Of a DNA stretch of 64,000 nt, positions 42,620 to 50,253 are shown one piece after another. A program made the position numbers and the translations under genes. The stretch covers positions 38,885-102,884 of the forward strand of contig JAWVFK010000015.1 of assembly GCA_033856175.1 (NCBI GenBank), read 5' to 3'. Numbering within the stretch: the stretch's first letter is position 1; the number at the start of each line of letters is the position of its first letter. Below the pieces are notes generated by a model, which worked only from the letters and a program-made list of their open reading frames with translations, did no database searches and had not been told where the DNA came from. The stretch is from JAWVFK01 sp033856175 (lineage in GTDB: Bacteria > Actinomycetota > Thermoleophilia > Solirubrobacterales > 70-9).

Positions 42620-44608
42620 ATGAAAGAGTCGAAGGCAGAGAGCATGGTGATTGAGCGGCCGGCCGTGACGGTCATCGTTCCGTTCGCCGGCACCGCCTCG
42701 GACGCTGCGGAGCTCGAGCCGAATCTCTCCCGCATCGGACTCTCAAAAGGCGATGAGGTCATCGTCGTGGACAACTCGCGCGAGCAGGTTATGGCGACCG
42801 GCAGAGAGCAAAGGCCGTTCGAGGTTATTGCGGCTACTGGCATCTGGTCCTCGTATTACGCACGAAATTGTGGTGCACGGCATGCCGCAAACGAATGGCT
42901 GCTGTTTCTCGATGCGGATTGCGCCCCCTCTAGGGAGATCCTGGATGCGTACTTCGCAATGGAGGTTTCCGATCGCTGCGGAGCGATCGCCGGAGCGATC
43001 AAGCCCGCGAGGCAAGACGAGTTCGTCGCCAGGTACTCGGGCGAGCGTGGCTTCCTTGACCAGGACGAATCGATGTCGGGCGGGGACAGAGCTTTCGGGG
43101 CCACGGCCAACCTCATGGTGCGACGGGCAGCGTGGCGTCGGCTCGGTGGATTCGCTGAAGGTATTCGATCGGGTGGCGATCAAGACTTCTGCTGGCGGAT
43201 GCGATCGGAGGGCTGGTCATTGGTCACGGCTCAGGGGGCGGTGGTCGAGCACGAGCATCGCACGACGGTGGCGGGACTACGGCGACAATGGCGTCGGTAT
43301 GGCGCTGGACTCGCCTGGTTGCGGCGCCGCCATCCAGAGAAGGTGGACCGCCCGCCCTATGCCCGCCGTTTCGCCGGCGCCAGCCTGCGGGCGGCATCGG
43401 CTGCCCTGCGTGGCCGCCGAGAAGAGGCCGGCTTCTACGTACTTGACGTGGTCGCCACTTTCAGCCACCTCGTCGGCTATCTCGGTAGCAATGCCGCCAC
43501 CCAAGGCATTCCGGAACATCGGATGGGCCCTGGACAGGACGCGTCCACGCGTGCGGAGACAGTCGCCATGTGGCTGCCGTATCCGGATCATGCGCCCTAC
43601 CTCGATTGGCTGCGACGCGAGGTGGAGCAGGCCGGAGTCGTCGTCAGGCCTTTGCAATCGCTCGATTGGCATACCGCGCTGACCTCCTTACGAGAAATCG
43701 ATGCCGCCCATCTCCACTGGATCGAGTTCCTCTATCGCGCCGAGAAAAGGGGACCGGTGGAGTGGCTGCTGGCGGCCCAGCGCGCGCTTCGGCTGATCGT
43801 GTGGCTCGGTCTGCTCCGGCTTCTTGGCAAGCCCGTCGTCTGGACGGTTCACAACCGCCGGCCGCACGAGTCCTTCCACCGACGCCTCGACGGTGTCGTC
43901 AATCGCGCGGTCCGAGCTCTCGCTACCCGCGCGATCGTCCATTCGGTGCATGCCCAGCGTGTGCTCGCCGAGGAGGGCTGGCCTCGACAGCTCGTTGCGG
44001 TCGCGCCGCACGGCAACTTCGCCGGCCTCTATCCGGCTACCGACAGGTCCCGCAGCGATATTCGGAGAGAGCTGGGCGTGGCTCCGAGCGCGTTCGTCTA
44101 TCTCGCCTTCGGCCAGATCAGGCCCTACAAGCAGCTTGGGCGCTTGATTGAGGCCGTGCGACTGTTGCCGGGGGATGACGTATGCCTGCTGATCGCGGGT
44201 CGCGCTGTCACGAGCGAGATTGGCGAGCAGCTCCGATCTCGCGCCGAGGGCGATCCTCGCGTGCTCGTGGCTGATCAGCATGTCCCAGATGCGCGGGTGG
44301 CCGAGTATCACGCCGCCGCTGATGCCGCGGTCTTCGCCTATGACGAGATCTTCACGAGCGGCGCATTGCTGCTTGCGCTGACCCACGGCCTCCCCGTCGT
44401 CGCGCCGGCGCGTGGCTCGGCGACAGAGATAGCGACCCCACCCGCGATCGAGACGTTCGACCCGGGCGAGCTGTTCGAAGCACTTAAAGCCATCCGGATC
44501 GGCGACCAGGAGGCTCGGCGCCGTGCGGCGACCTCGTCGGCCATGTCGGCGAGGTGGGACCGAATGAAGGCCGCCGTGCTCGACGCGTACGGCGCTGTCT
44601 CGAGATGA
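42620..44608 (+). CDS. Two-domain glycosyltransferase (GT2 fused to GT4-like)
   Basis: About 662 residues from ATG 42620 (ATG 42644 possible). The N-terminal GT-A domain has AVTVIVPFAGTASDAAELEP, ANEWLLFLDADCAPSREILD (DAD metal site) and GFAEGIRSGGDQDFCWRM. The C-terminal half (from about residue 310) is GT-B-like: VAMWLPYPDHAPYLDWLRRE, KPVVWTVHNRRPHESFHRRL, AFVYLAFGQIRPYKQLGRLI and the C-terminal ALTHGLPVVAPARGSATEI. One polypeptide could add two successive sugars. It is not an assembly artefact visible as a frame change; both domains are in one open frame. Confidence 0.85.
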   Translation: MKESKAESMVIERPAVTVIVPFAGTASDAAELEPNLSRIGLSKGDEVIVVDNSREQVMATGREQRPFEVIAATGIWSSYYARNCGARHAANEWLLFLDADCAPSREILDAYFAMEVSDRCGAIAGAIKPARQDEFVARYSGERGFLDQDESMSGGDRAFGATANLMVRRAAWRRLGGFAEGIRSGGDQDFCWRMRSEGWSLVTAQGAVVEHEHRTTVAGLRRQWRRYGAGLAWLRRRHPEKVDRPPYARRFAGASLRAASAALRGRREEAGFYVLDVVATFSHLVGYLGSNAATQGIPEHRMGPGQDASTRAETVAMWLPYPDHAPYLDWLRREVEQAGVVVRPLQSLDWHTALTSLREIDAAHLHWIEFLYRAEKRGPVEWLLAAQRALRLIVWLGLLRLLGKPVVWTVHNRRPHESFHRRLDGVVNRAVRALATRAIVHSVHAQRVLAEEGWPRQLVAVAPHGNFAGLYPATDRSRSDIRRELGVAPSAFVYLAFGQIRPYKQLGRLIEAVRLLPGDDVCLLIAGRAVTSEIGEQLRSRAEGDPRVLVADQHVPDARVAEYHAAADAAVFAYDEIFTSGALLLALTHGLPVVAPARGSATEIATPPAIETFDPGELFEALKAIRIGDQEARRRAATSSAMSARWDRMKAAVLDAYGAVSR

Positions 44609-44690
44609 CCCTGCAGAGCTCTCGGCTCGCAGCAGCTGAACCTGGACAGTTCTGACAATTCCGCCTCCCCGATTTTGGCCGAATGTCCAT

Positions 44691-44719
44691 TTGACAAACG
44701 GGTAGGCAGTCCGTACTCT
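44691..44719 (+). promoter_or_regulatory. Sigma70-type promoter of the sugar-transferase operon
   Basis: TTGACA (44691-44696), 17 bases, TACTCT (44714-44719). The -35 is perfect and the -10 matches TAnnnT. The predicted transcript has a leader of about 155 bases before ATG 44882. Confidence 0.75.
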
Positions 44720-44818
44720 GCTCCGAAGTTCGGGAAGGGAATTGCCGGGATTCCAATAGGGATCCAGGAGGCCGGAGTCACATCGGCCGTGTGGGGGCTT
44801 GTTCTTCGTCTGCGAGGG

Positions 44819-44839
44819 GCGCAGCTGTCGTAGCTGCGC
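44819..44839 (+). other. Leader hairpin upstream of the sugar transferase
   Basis: GCGCAGCT (44819-44826), loop GTCGT, AGCTGCGC (44832-44839): perfect 8-bp stem inside the long 5' leader, 42 bases before the ATG. It is not followed by a U-tract. It might be a target for post-transcriptional control, but nothing visible proves it. Confidence 0.4.
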
Positions 44840-44881
44840 GCGCCCACGGTAGTTGCCTTCCTGCGCCCGAGATCGGACGAC

Positions 44882-46456
44882 ATGGAAGCCGCCACCCAGA
44901 CAGCCACGCTCAGAGTCCCGGTCGGGGTTCCTCTCGGCGCCGCCTCTGGCGATCTCGCGGGGCAGGCACGTGCCCGGGTCGCCGCGCACCGCTCCGCTCA
45001 GCTCGGCGCCCAGCGCCGGGGCTTCGTCCTCCGCCGCATGTTGCTCGCCGGAGACGTCATGGCGCTGTTCCTGGCTCAGGCGGTTCGGATGGGGCTCAAC
45101 GGCCTCGTCGGCCGGCCGGTCGTCGACCTCACCGACCTCGCGCTCTTCGCCGTATTCGTCCCGGTCTTCGTCGTCGTCGCGACGATGGCCCGCCTCTACC
45201 ACTCGGCTGATCGCCGGATCGACTCGTCGGCCTCCGACGAGCTCGTTCCGCTCTTTCTGGCAGCGACGGTCTGGAGCTGGTTCCTGCTCGTCGGCACGGC
45301 TGGTGTGAGCTCGGGAGTCATCCCGGTGCTCGGCTCGCTGACCCTGTGGGCCGCGACGCTCGTGACCGTGCCGATCTTTCGTGCCGGGGTGCGGCGTTTC
45401 GCGAGCACGCGCGCCTGGTACCGCCAGTCGGTCCTGTTGATCGGCTCTGACGCCGACCTGGACAGACTGCGCACGCGGATCGCGCGCCACCCGGAATGGG
45501 GATTGACGACCACGGCCGAGCTGCCGGTCAGCACCTCTCATGACCTCAACGGCCGGATCGAGCGCGAGCTGGGGATCGTCCCCCTGCGCAAGATCGGCGT
45601 CGCCGAGCGGGAGTTGCCCGATCCGGAGGGCCTGATGGCGATGGTCCACGAGCTCGGCATCGAGCGGGTCATCATCGGCTGCTGGCCGGGGGACATGGCT
45701 TCGCGGACCGAGCTGATCCGGGGGCTCGTGGCCGACGGCCTCCACGTCGACCTGGTCTCCGGCGACTCGGAGCTTCTCAACTCCGGCGGCGTGCTTCACC
45801 ACGTCGAGGGGGTGCCGATGCTCAACCTCGGCCGGCCGCAGATCACGCCCGCCTCGCGACTGCTGAAGCGGACGCTCGACGTCGCCATCTCCGGCGGCGC
45901 ATTGCTGCTGCTGGCGCCGCTGCTGGGCTACCTCGCCCTCCGCATTCGGTTCGACTCAAAGGGCCCCGTCTTCTTTCGCCAGGCGCGCGGCGGACGTGAC
46001 GGCGAGATCTTCCATGTGCTCAAGTTCCGCAGCATGGGCGTCGACGCCGACGCTCGCCGCGACGAGCTGCGTCATCTCAGCGTCAACGGTGCCGACGGCC
46101 TCTTCAAGATCCGCGACGACCCCCGGGTGACGAAGTTCGGCGCCTGGATGAGGCGACGCTCGCTCGACGAGCTGCCGCAGCTGATCAACGTCTTCAAGGG
46201 CGAGATGAGCCTGGTCGGCCCGCGGCCACTGCCGCTGGACGAGGTCGACCTGGTCGACTCCCACCGCGAAGTCCGCGAGAGCGTCCGGCCCGGCATCACC
46301 GGCCACTGGCAGACCCTCGGCCGCAGCGAGATTCCCTTCGAGGACATGGTCAGGCTCGATTACGCCTACGTCTCGAACTGGACGCTGATCGAGGATCTGC
46401 GCATCCTGATGAAGACCGCCGGTGTCGTCGTGCAGTCGGGCCAAGGCGCCTACTAG
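44882..46456 (+). CDS. Exopolysaccharide polyprenyl-phosphate glycosyl-1-phosphate transferase (WbaP/CpsE-like)
   Basis: 524 residues. Four to five TM helices, a central CoA-binding-like domain (LLIGSDADLDRLRTRIARHP), a fifth membrane helix (LLKRTLDVAISGGALLLLAP) and the catalytic PHPT domain follow. Conserved features include GPVFFRQARGGRDGEIFHVL, KFRSMGVDAD, TKFGAWMRRRSLDELPQLIN and MSLVGPRPLPLDEV. It transfers sugar-1-phosphate to undecaprenyl phosphate and so starts repeat-unit synthesis. ATG 44882 follows a clear sigma70 promoter with a long leader. A second, unrelated initiator (WecA-like) is at 56728. Confidence 0.95.
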   Translation: MEAATQTATLRVPVGVPLGAASGDLAGQARARVAAHRSAQLGAQRRGFVLRRMLLAGDVMALFLAQAVRMGLNGLVGRPVVDLTDLALFAVFVPVFVVVATMARLYHSADRRIDSSASDELVPLFLAATVWSWFLLVGTAGVSSGVIPVLGSLTLWAATLVTVPIFRAGVRRFASTRAWYRQSVLLIGSDADLDRLRTRIARHPEWGLTTTAELPVSTSHDLNGRIERELGIVPLRKIGVAERELPDPEGLMAMVHELGIERVIIGCWPGDMASRTELIRGLVADGLHVDLVSGDSELLNSGGVLHHVEGVPMLNLGRPQITPASRLLKRTLDVAISGGALLLLAPLLGYLALRIRFDSKGPVFFRQARGGRDGEIFHVLKFRSMGVDADARRDELRHLSVNGADGLFKIRDDPRVTKFGAWMRRRSLDELPQLINVFKGEMSLVGPRPLPLDEVDLVDSHREVRESVRPGITGHWQTLGRSEIPFEDMVRLDYAYVSNWTLIEDLRILMKTAGVVVQSGQGAY

Positions 46457-46503
46457 CTCGTTCCGTCGCCGGGCGGGGCCCTACTTCGTCTATCGTCGCG
46501 CCG

Positions 46504-47439
46504 ATGCGAGCGCTCGTCACCGGCGGTGCCGGCTTCATCGGCTCGAACCTCGTCGACGCTCTGCTCGACGAGGGCGCCGAGGTCGTGGTGATCGACGACC
46601 TTTCCACCGGTCGCAGGGCGAACCTGGATTCGGCGCTCGAGCGGGGTGCTGAGCTGGTGGTCGCGGATCTGACCGACCCCGCGGCAACGAGCGGCCTTGC
46701 TGCTGACCGAGGGGTCCAATGCGTCTTTCATCTGGCCGCTCAGATCGATGTCCGGCGTGCCGTCGCCGAACCCGCTTTCGACGCTCGGATCAACGTCGAG
46801 GGAACCATCAACGCCCTCGAGGCCGCTCGAGAGGCTGGCGTGAAGCGCTTTGTATTCGTCTCAACCGGCGGCGCGATCTATGGCGAGGGTCAGGGGCAAA
46901 GCCTGCCGCTCACCGAAGATGCCCCTTGCCTGCCGATGGCACCGTATGGCCAGAGCAAGTATGCGGCCGAAGGCTACGTGGACCTGTACCGGCGTCAGCA
47001 CGGACTCTCGGCGGCCACCCTTCGCCTGGCCAACGTATATGGACCGCGTCAAGATCCGCTGGGGGAGGCTGGTGTCGTCGCGATCTTTTGCGGGCGGCTG
47101 TCCCAGGGCCTACCGCCCGTCGTTTACGGGGACGGCCGTCAAACGAGGGACTACGTCTTCGTCCACGATGTCGTCGAGGCGCTGCTTGCCGCCGGCCGAT
47201 CGACCGCTCTCGGGACCTACAACATCGGAACCGGCCTCGAAACCAGCGTCCTCGAGTTGATCGACGTGCTTGGATCCCAGGGGCGGACCGCCGTTCCCGC
47301 CCCAGCCTTTGAGCCCGCTCGCGCCGGCGAAGTCCAGCGCATCGCCGTCAGCCCGGCCCGAGCCGCCGAGGAGATCAACTGGCGAGCCAAGACTGATCTG
47401 CAGAGCGGGATTGCCCAGACGCTCGCAAGCCTCAGCTGA
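46504..47439 (+). CDS. NAD-dependent SDR epimerase (UDP-glucose 4-epimerase-like)
   Basis: 311 residues, extended SDR fold. NAD-binding RALVTGGAGFIGSNLVDAL, VVIDDLSTGRRANL, then VFHLAAQIDVRRAVAEP, the Ser-Tyr-Lys triad in FVSTGGAIYGE and YGQSKYAAEG, and LRLANVYGPRQDPLGEAGVV. It should interconvert UDP-hexoses or UDP-uronates for the glycan. It follows the sugar transferase by 47 bases on the same strand and is closed by a strong terminator. Confidence 0.92.
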   Translation: MRALVTGGAGFIGSNLVDALLDEGAEVVVIDDLSTGRRANLDSALERGAELVVADLTDPAATSGLAADRGVQCVFHLAAQIDVRRAVAEPAFDARINVEGTINALEAAREAGVKRFVFVSTGGAIYGEGQGQSLPLTEDAPCLPMAPYGQSKYAAEGYVDLYRRQHGLSAATLRLANVYGPRQDPLGEAGVVAIFCGRLSQGLPPVVYGDGRQTRDYVFVHDVVEALLAAGRSTALGTYNIGTGLETSVLELIDVLGSQGRTAVPAPAFEPARAGEVQRIAVSPARAAEEINWRAKTDLQSGIAQTLASLS

Positions 47440-47483
47440 CCAACAGCCATCCTGGCCGTGGGGCTGGCTTGAGCCTGCAAGAC

Positions 47484-47516
47484 GCAACGAGGCCGGGCAA
47501 TGCCCGGCCTCGTTGC
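47484..47516. terminator. Perfect 15-bp hairpin terminator, probably bidirectional
   Basis: GCAACGAGGCCGGGC (47484-47498), loop AAT, GCCCGGCCTCGTTGC (47502-47516). It lies between the epimerase and the convergent RTX gene and can serve both strands. Confidence 0.85.
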
Positions 47517-47595
47517 TACTCATTCATGAACCGATCAGCCGATTCTTTCGGAGCTACCTCGTAGTCGAGCTCCATCACGGAGCGCAGACTGATTG

Positions 47596-48153
47596 CTACC
47601 GGATGACCATTTCCTCGCAGGTGGGGCTGACGTGATCGCCTTGGGATGCGACCGCGCGGTCGTGGCCTGACCCGCAGTTGAGCGAGTTGCGCCCCGGCCC
47701 GCCGATCAGCAGGTCGTTGCCGGGCCCGCCGCGGAGCGTGTCATTGCCGCGTCCGCCCGTGACCACGTCGTTGCCGGGCCCACCGGCGAGCTCGTCGTTG
47801 CCGCTGCGCCCGCGCAGGGTGTCACCGCCGCGGCCTCCGGCAGCGTAGTCATTCCCCTCGTTGCCCAGGACGTTATCGGTACCATCGCCTGCAAACACGC
47901 AGTCGTTACCGGCCAATACTTTGATGTTGTCGTTACCACCATCGCTGCGAACGATGTCCGGCCCGTTGGTGCCGGTGATCGCGTCATCCTCCTGATCACC
48001 TATGAACAGCGTGGAGCTGTCTCCACAACGGTCCTGCGAGTAGTAGTTGCCGTTACCGGCCGCCGGCGCGTACTGCCCGACCGCGGCGTTGGCGAGTGCC
48101 GGCACGGCAATGATGCCGACGCAGGCGCTTAGCAAAATGACCTTCAATTTCAT
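47596..48153 (-). CDS. Small secreted RTX calcium-binding protein
   Basis: 185 residues from ATG 48153, with AAGGAG five bases upstream. A signal peptide (KVILLSACVGIIAVPALANA) precedes an RTX block of nonapeptide-type repeats (GTNGPDIVRSDGGNDNI, GNEGNDYAAGGRGGDTL, SGNDELAGGPGNDVV). The end LNCGSGHDRAVASQGDHVS followed by PTCEEMV mirrors the Cys-flanked C-terminal cap of the large RTX protein at 25029. It should fold on calcium outside the cell. A GTCAG-N17-CGTA promoter upstream puts it in the same regulon as the duplicated modules. Confidence 0.85.
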   Translation of the reverse strand: MKLKVILLSACVGIIAVPALANAAVGQYAPAAGNGNYYSQDRCGDSSTLFIGDQEDDAITGTNGPDIVRSDGGNDNIKVLAGNDCVFAGDGTDNVLGNEGNDYAAGGRGGDTLRGRSGNDELAGGPGNDVVTGGRGNDTLRGGPGNDLLIGGPGRNSLNCGSGHDRAVASQGDHVSPTCEEMVIR

Positions 48154-48203
48154 CGAGACTCCTTCGGGATTGTCGGCTGTCATTGGAACGGCTCATATTG
48201 CAA

Positions 48204-48229
48204 TACGCCCCATGTGAGTCATTCCTGAC
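48204..48229 (-). promoter_or_regulatory. ECF-type promoter of the small RTX gene (GTCAG-N17-CGTA)
   Basis: On the minus strand GTCAG (48229-48225), 17 bases, CGTA (48207-48204). Predicted transcription starts near 48197, giving a leader of about 44 bases that includes the ribosome-binding site. The spacing is identical to the five other sites. Confidence 0.78.
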
Positions 48230-48250
48230 GGCGCATTCTAGGGCTACCTC

Positions 48251-49666
48251 TCAATGCTGCGCCCAGGGCAGGCTCGATTCGGTGCTGCTCAGAGCCCGTA
48301 GGCTGCCCGACCCCCTCATCTTGACCGAGCTGAGGAAAACCCGGGAACCACCGACGTTCACGCGCTTGAGCGTGTGCCAGACCCCATGCTTCGCTCGCTG
48401 GATCGAAATGGACCCGGGCCGAGGCGCCTTGCCCCAGACGCGTACGAGCCGCTTGCTCGTGCGCTCGCTGACCAGTGGAAAACGAAAGGCCTGATAGGCG
48501 AGTTTGGGCGTGCCGTCTCTCAGGAAGAGGCCCGTCTGAAACGTCGAGCGATAGTCGGGGATCGGAGCGGGGTCTCTGATCTGAAACCAGACCGCGACCG
48601 AGGCGCCTTGCCGCCACAGCAGGTAAAGGGCCTCCTCGAGCCATCGAGCCTGAGTCGCCGAGGAGCGCGCCCCGGGATCGGGCGGGTTGCTCGGCCACCA
48701 GAACTCCGTGGCCCACATCGGTTTGTTGCGCTTGGGCAGTGCTCGGCCGCTCTCCAGCGCTTTCGCGACGACTCGCTTGATCCTGCCGAGGTCCGGGGTG
48801 GTCGCATCGTCGCTGCTGCGGGCCCCGCGACGTGGTTGGCTCTGGTTTATCGGGTTATGGGCGAAGATGTCGAAGTGCGCCGGATGAGCGCAGGGAGACG
48901 GGTGCAGTTTGGCGCCCTTCAAGCAGAGGAGTTCGCGCCAGAAACGGACCGGCGGCATTCGTGGCCCTCCGGGCCCGTCGCCGTAGGGGGCGGTCCCGGC
49001 TGTGACGATCCGGCTGGCTGAGCTGATCGACTTGATGCCGGCGTAGAACGAGTTGAGCATCGCGCGATATTGGCTTGGGCTGGCGGCGCTGCGACCGTTC
49101 CATTGCGGAGTGAGATGGACAGAGAGGTTTGGCTCCGCCCACAGCTGCCAGAGGCGCACCGCCGGCAGCGGGTCGCCGGGAAAAGCGGGATCGGGCGCAT
49201 AGCTGCCCGAGTACCGAGACGCCAGCGCCTTGGCAAATGCGTTTAGCTCTGTTGGATCGGGACGCCACGTGCCCGCGTCCGCCGTCGCAGGTCGGTCCGG
49301 TCCTTCCGCCCAGTCTGGTGCCCTATTGACCAGCATGACGATGGTGAGGCCCCGTGCCGCCGAGTCGCGGACGGCATCGTCAAGCGCCGTCCAGTTGTAG
49401 GCGAGATCGCCCGGATCGGCTGGGTTAAACAAAACAGGCCGCGGGTCGGGGGCAATTTCGCGCCAGCCGGCCTCGAGTAGAACCAGGCCGGCGCGGCTGT
49501 CAACGGCGCGGTCCAGCCAGTCGGCGCGAACGGAGGCATCGCCGTCCTCAAAGACAGGGTCGGTGAGTCCCAGGGTAAGACCGCGCTCGCCTTGTGCTGA
49601 GCTGGCCATCGGGCCAAGCAGTGCGGTCGCCATCAGTGCCGCCCCGGCGAGGCGACGCAACGACAT
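48251..49666 (-). CDS. Module gene A2: secreted clan GH-A-like glycoside hydrolase paralogue
   Basis: 471 residues. Signal peptide (RRLAGAALMATALLGPMASS), then the same fold as A1: LAYNWTALDDAVRDSAARGL, NAFAKALASRYSG, LWQLWAEPNLSVHLTPQW (acid/base Glu178) and MWATEFWWPS (nucleophile Glu321). The Asn that normally precedes the acid/base in clan GH-A is Ala here (AEP), unlike A1 (NEP), so activity may be altered. The ATG at 49666 shares one base with the stop of B2 (TGATG), giving translational coupling as in copy 1. Confidence 0.8.
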   Translation of the reverse strand: MSLRRLAGAALMATALLGPMASSAQGERGLTLGLTDPVFEDGDASVRADWLDRAVDSRAGLVLLEAGWREIAPDPRPVLFNPADPGDLAYNWTALDDAVRDSAARGLTIVMLVNRAPDWAEGPDRPATADAGTWRPDPTELNAFAKALASRYSGSYAPDPAFPGDPLPAVRLWQLWAEPNLSVHLTPQWNGRSAASPSQYRAMLNSFYAGIKSISSASRIVTAGTAPYGDGPGGPRMPPVRFWRELLCLKGAKLHPSPCAHPAHFDIFAHNPINQSQPRRGARSSDDATTPDLGRIKRVVAKALESGRALPKRNKPMWATEFWWPSNPPDPGARSSATQARWLEEALYLLWRQGASVAVWFQIRDPAPIPDYRSTFQTGLFLRDGTPKLAYQAFRFPLVSERTSKRLVRVWGKAPRPGSISIQRAKHGVWHTLKRVNVGGSRVFLSSVKMRGSGSLRALSSTESSLPWAQH

Positions 49667-50166
49667 CAGCTTCTCAGACGATGCCGCAGCGCATAGCCGG
49701 CGCAGAGCACGAGGGTGGCTCCGAGCAGGATAGGAAGCAGTGCGCCCATGCCGTCGCCCGCCGCCGATTTGCCTGTCAATGCATCCGCTATGTCCTTGGG
49801 CACCGAGCCGCCGCCGTTCGACGCCGGCTGAGCCCCGCGACCCCGGTTGGCTGCGCCTCGGCTGGCGCCTGCGCTCGAGCGAGCGTCCGGTGAGGTGGCC
49901 TGGGCGAGCTCTGCCGTCGCCTGCCCGTCCGGTCCGCGTGAATTGAGGCGATGCTGGGTGCCATTCGGCACTCCGCCCCCGGAGCTTCGATGACGACGAT
50001 CGATGGCGCCGCCGCCACAGCCGCCGCTGAAGGTCTCAGAGTACTGCTGGACCTCCGAGTTGCCTTGCGGAGTCGTAGGTTGGGAGCACTTCGCCAGGGC
50101 CGAGCTGGGAAGAATGAAGGCGAGCGCCAGCAGCGCAGCGATACATGGGGGGGTGCGTTTGGCCAT
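49666..50166 (-). CDS. Module gene B2: small Gly/Ser-rich exported anchored protein, paralogue of B1
   Basis: 166 residues from ATG 50166. Signal peptide (PPCIAALLALAFILPSSALA). The shared motif appears as GNSEVQQYSETFSGGCGGG. A polar Ser/Arg/Gly-rich middle follows, and the end GMGALLPILLGATLVLCAGY then ALRHRLRS matches B1 (GMGxxLPIxL and ALRxRxR). It has an extra Cys pair absent from B1. The CGTA box lies ten bases before the start, again implying a nearly leaderless transcript. Confidence 0.75.
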   Translation of the reverse strand: MAKRTPPCIAALLALAFILPSSALAKCSQPTTPQGNSEVQQYSETFSGGCGGGAIDRRHRSSGGGVPNGTQHRLNSRGPDGQATAELAQATSPDARSSAGASRGAANRGRGAQPASNGGGSVPKDIADALTGKSAAGDGMGALLPILLGATLVLCAGYALRHRLRS

Positions 50167-50176
50167 CAACTGTGAC

Positions 50177-50202
50177 TACGGACGTGCTCCGCAAATCCTG
50201 AC
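50177..50202 (-). promoter_or_regulatory. ECF-type promoter of B2-A2 (GTCAG-N17-CGTA)
   Basis: On the minus strand GTCAG (50202-50198), 17 bases, CGTA (50180-50177). Its -35 is one arm of TCCTGAC-N11-GTCAGGA (50196-50220), mirrored by the divergent promoter exactly as in copy 1. Confidence 0.8.
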
Positions 50203-50213
50203 AGCGATTCGTC

Positions 50214-50239
50214 GTCAGGAGTCTCAGATCTGATGCGTA
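50214..50239 (+). promoter_or_regulatory. ECF-type promoter of C2-D2 (GTCAG-N17-CGTA)
   Basis: GTCAG at 50214-50218, 17 bases, CGTA at 50236-50239. The CGTA overlaps the in-frame ATG at 50233, so that codon should be upstream of the transcript, and ATG 50254 is the likely start. Confidence 0.8.
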
Positions 50240-50253
50240 TTCAAGAACGGACC

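Noticed and set aside
43688..45802. Long minus-strand open frame across the GT2-GT4 gene and sugar transferase
   Set aside because: It spans two well-supported plus-strand genes and their promoter, and has no recognisable domain.
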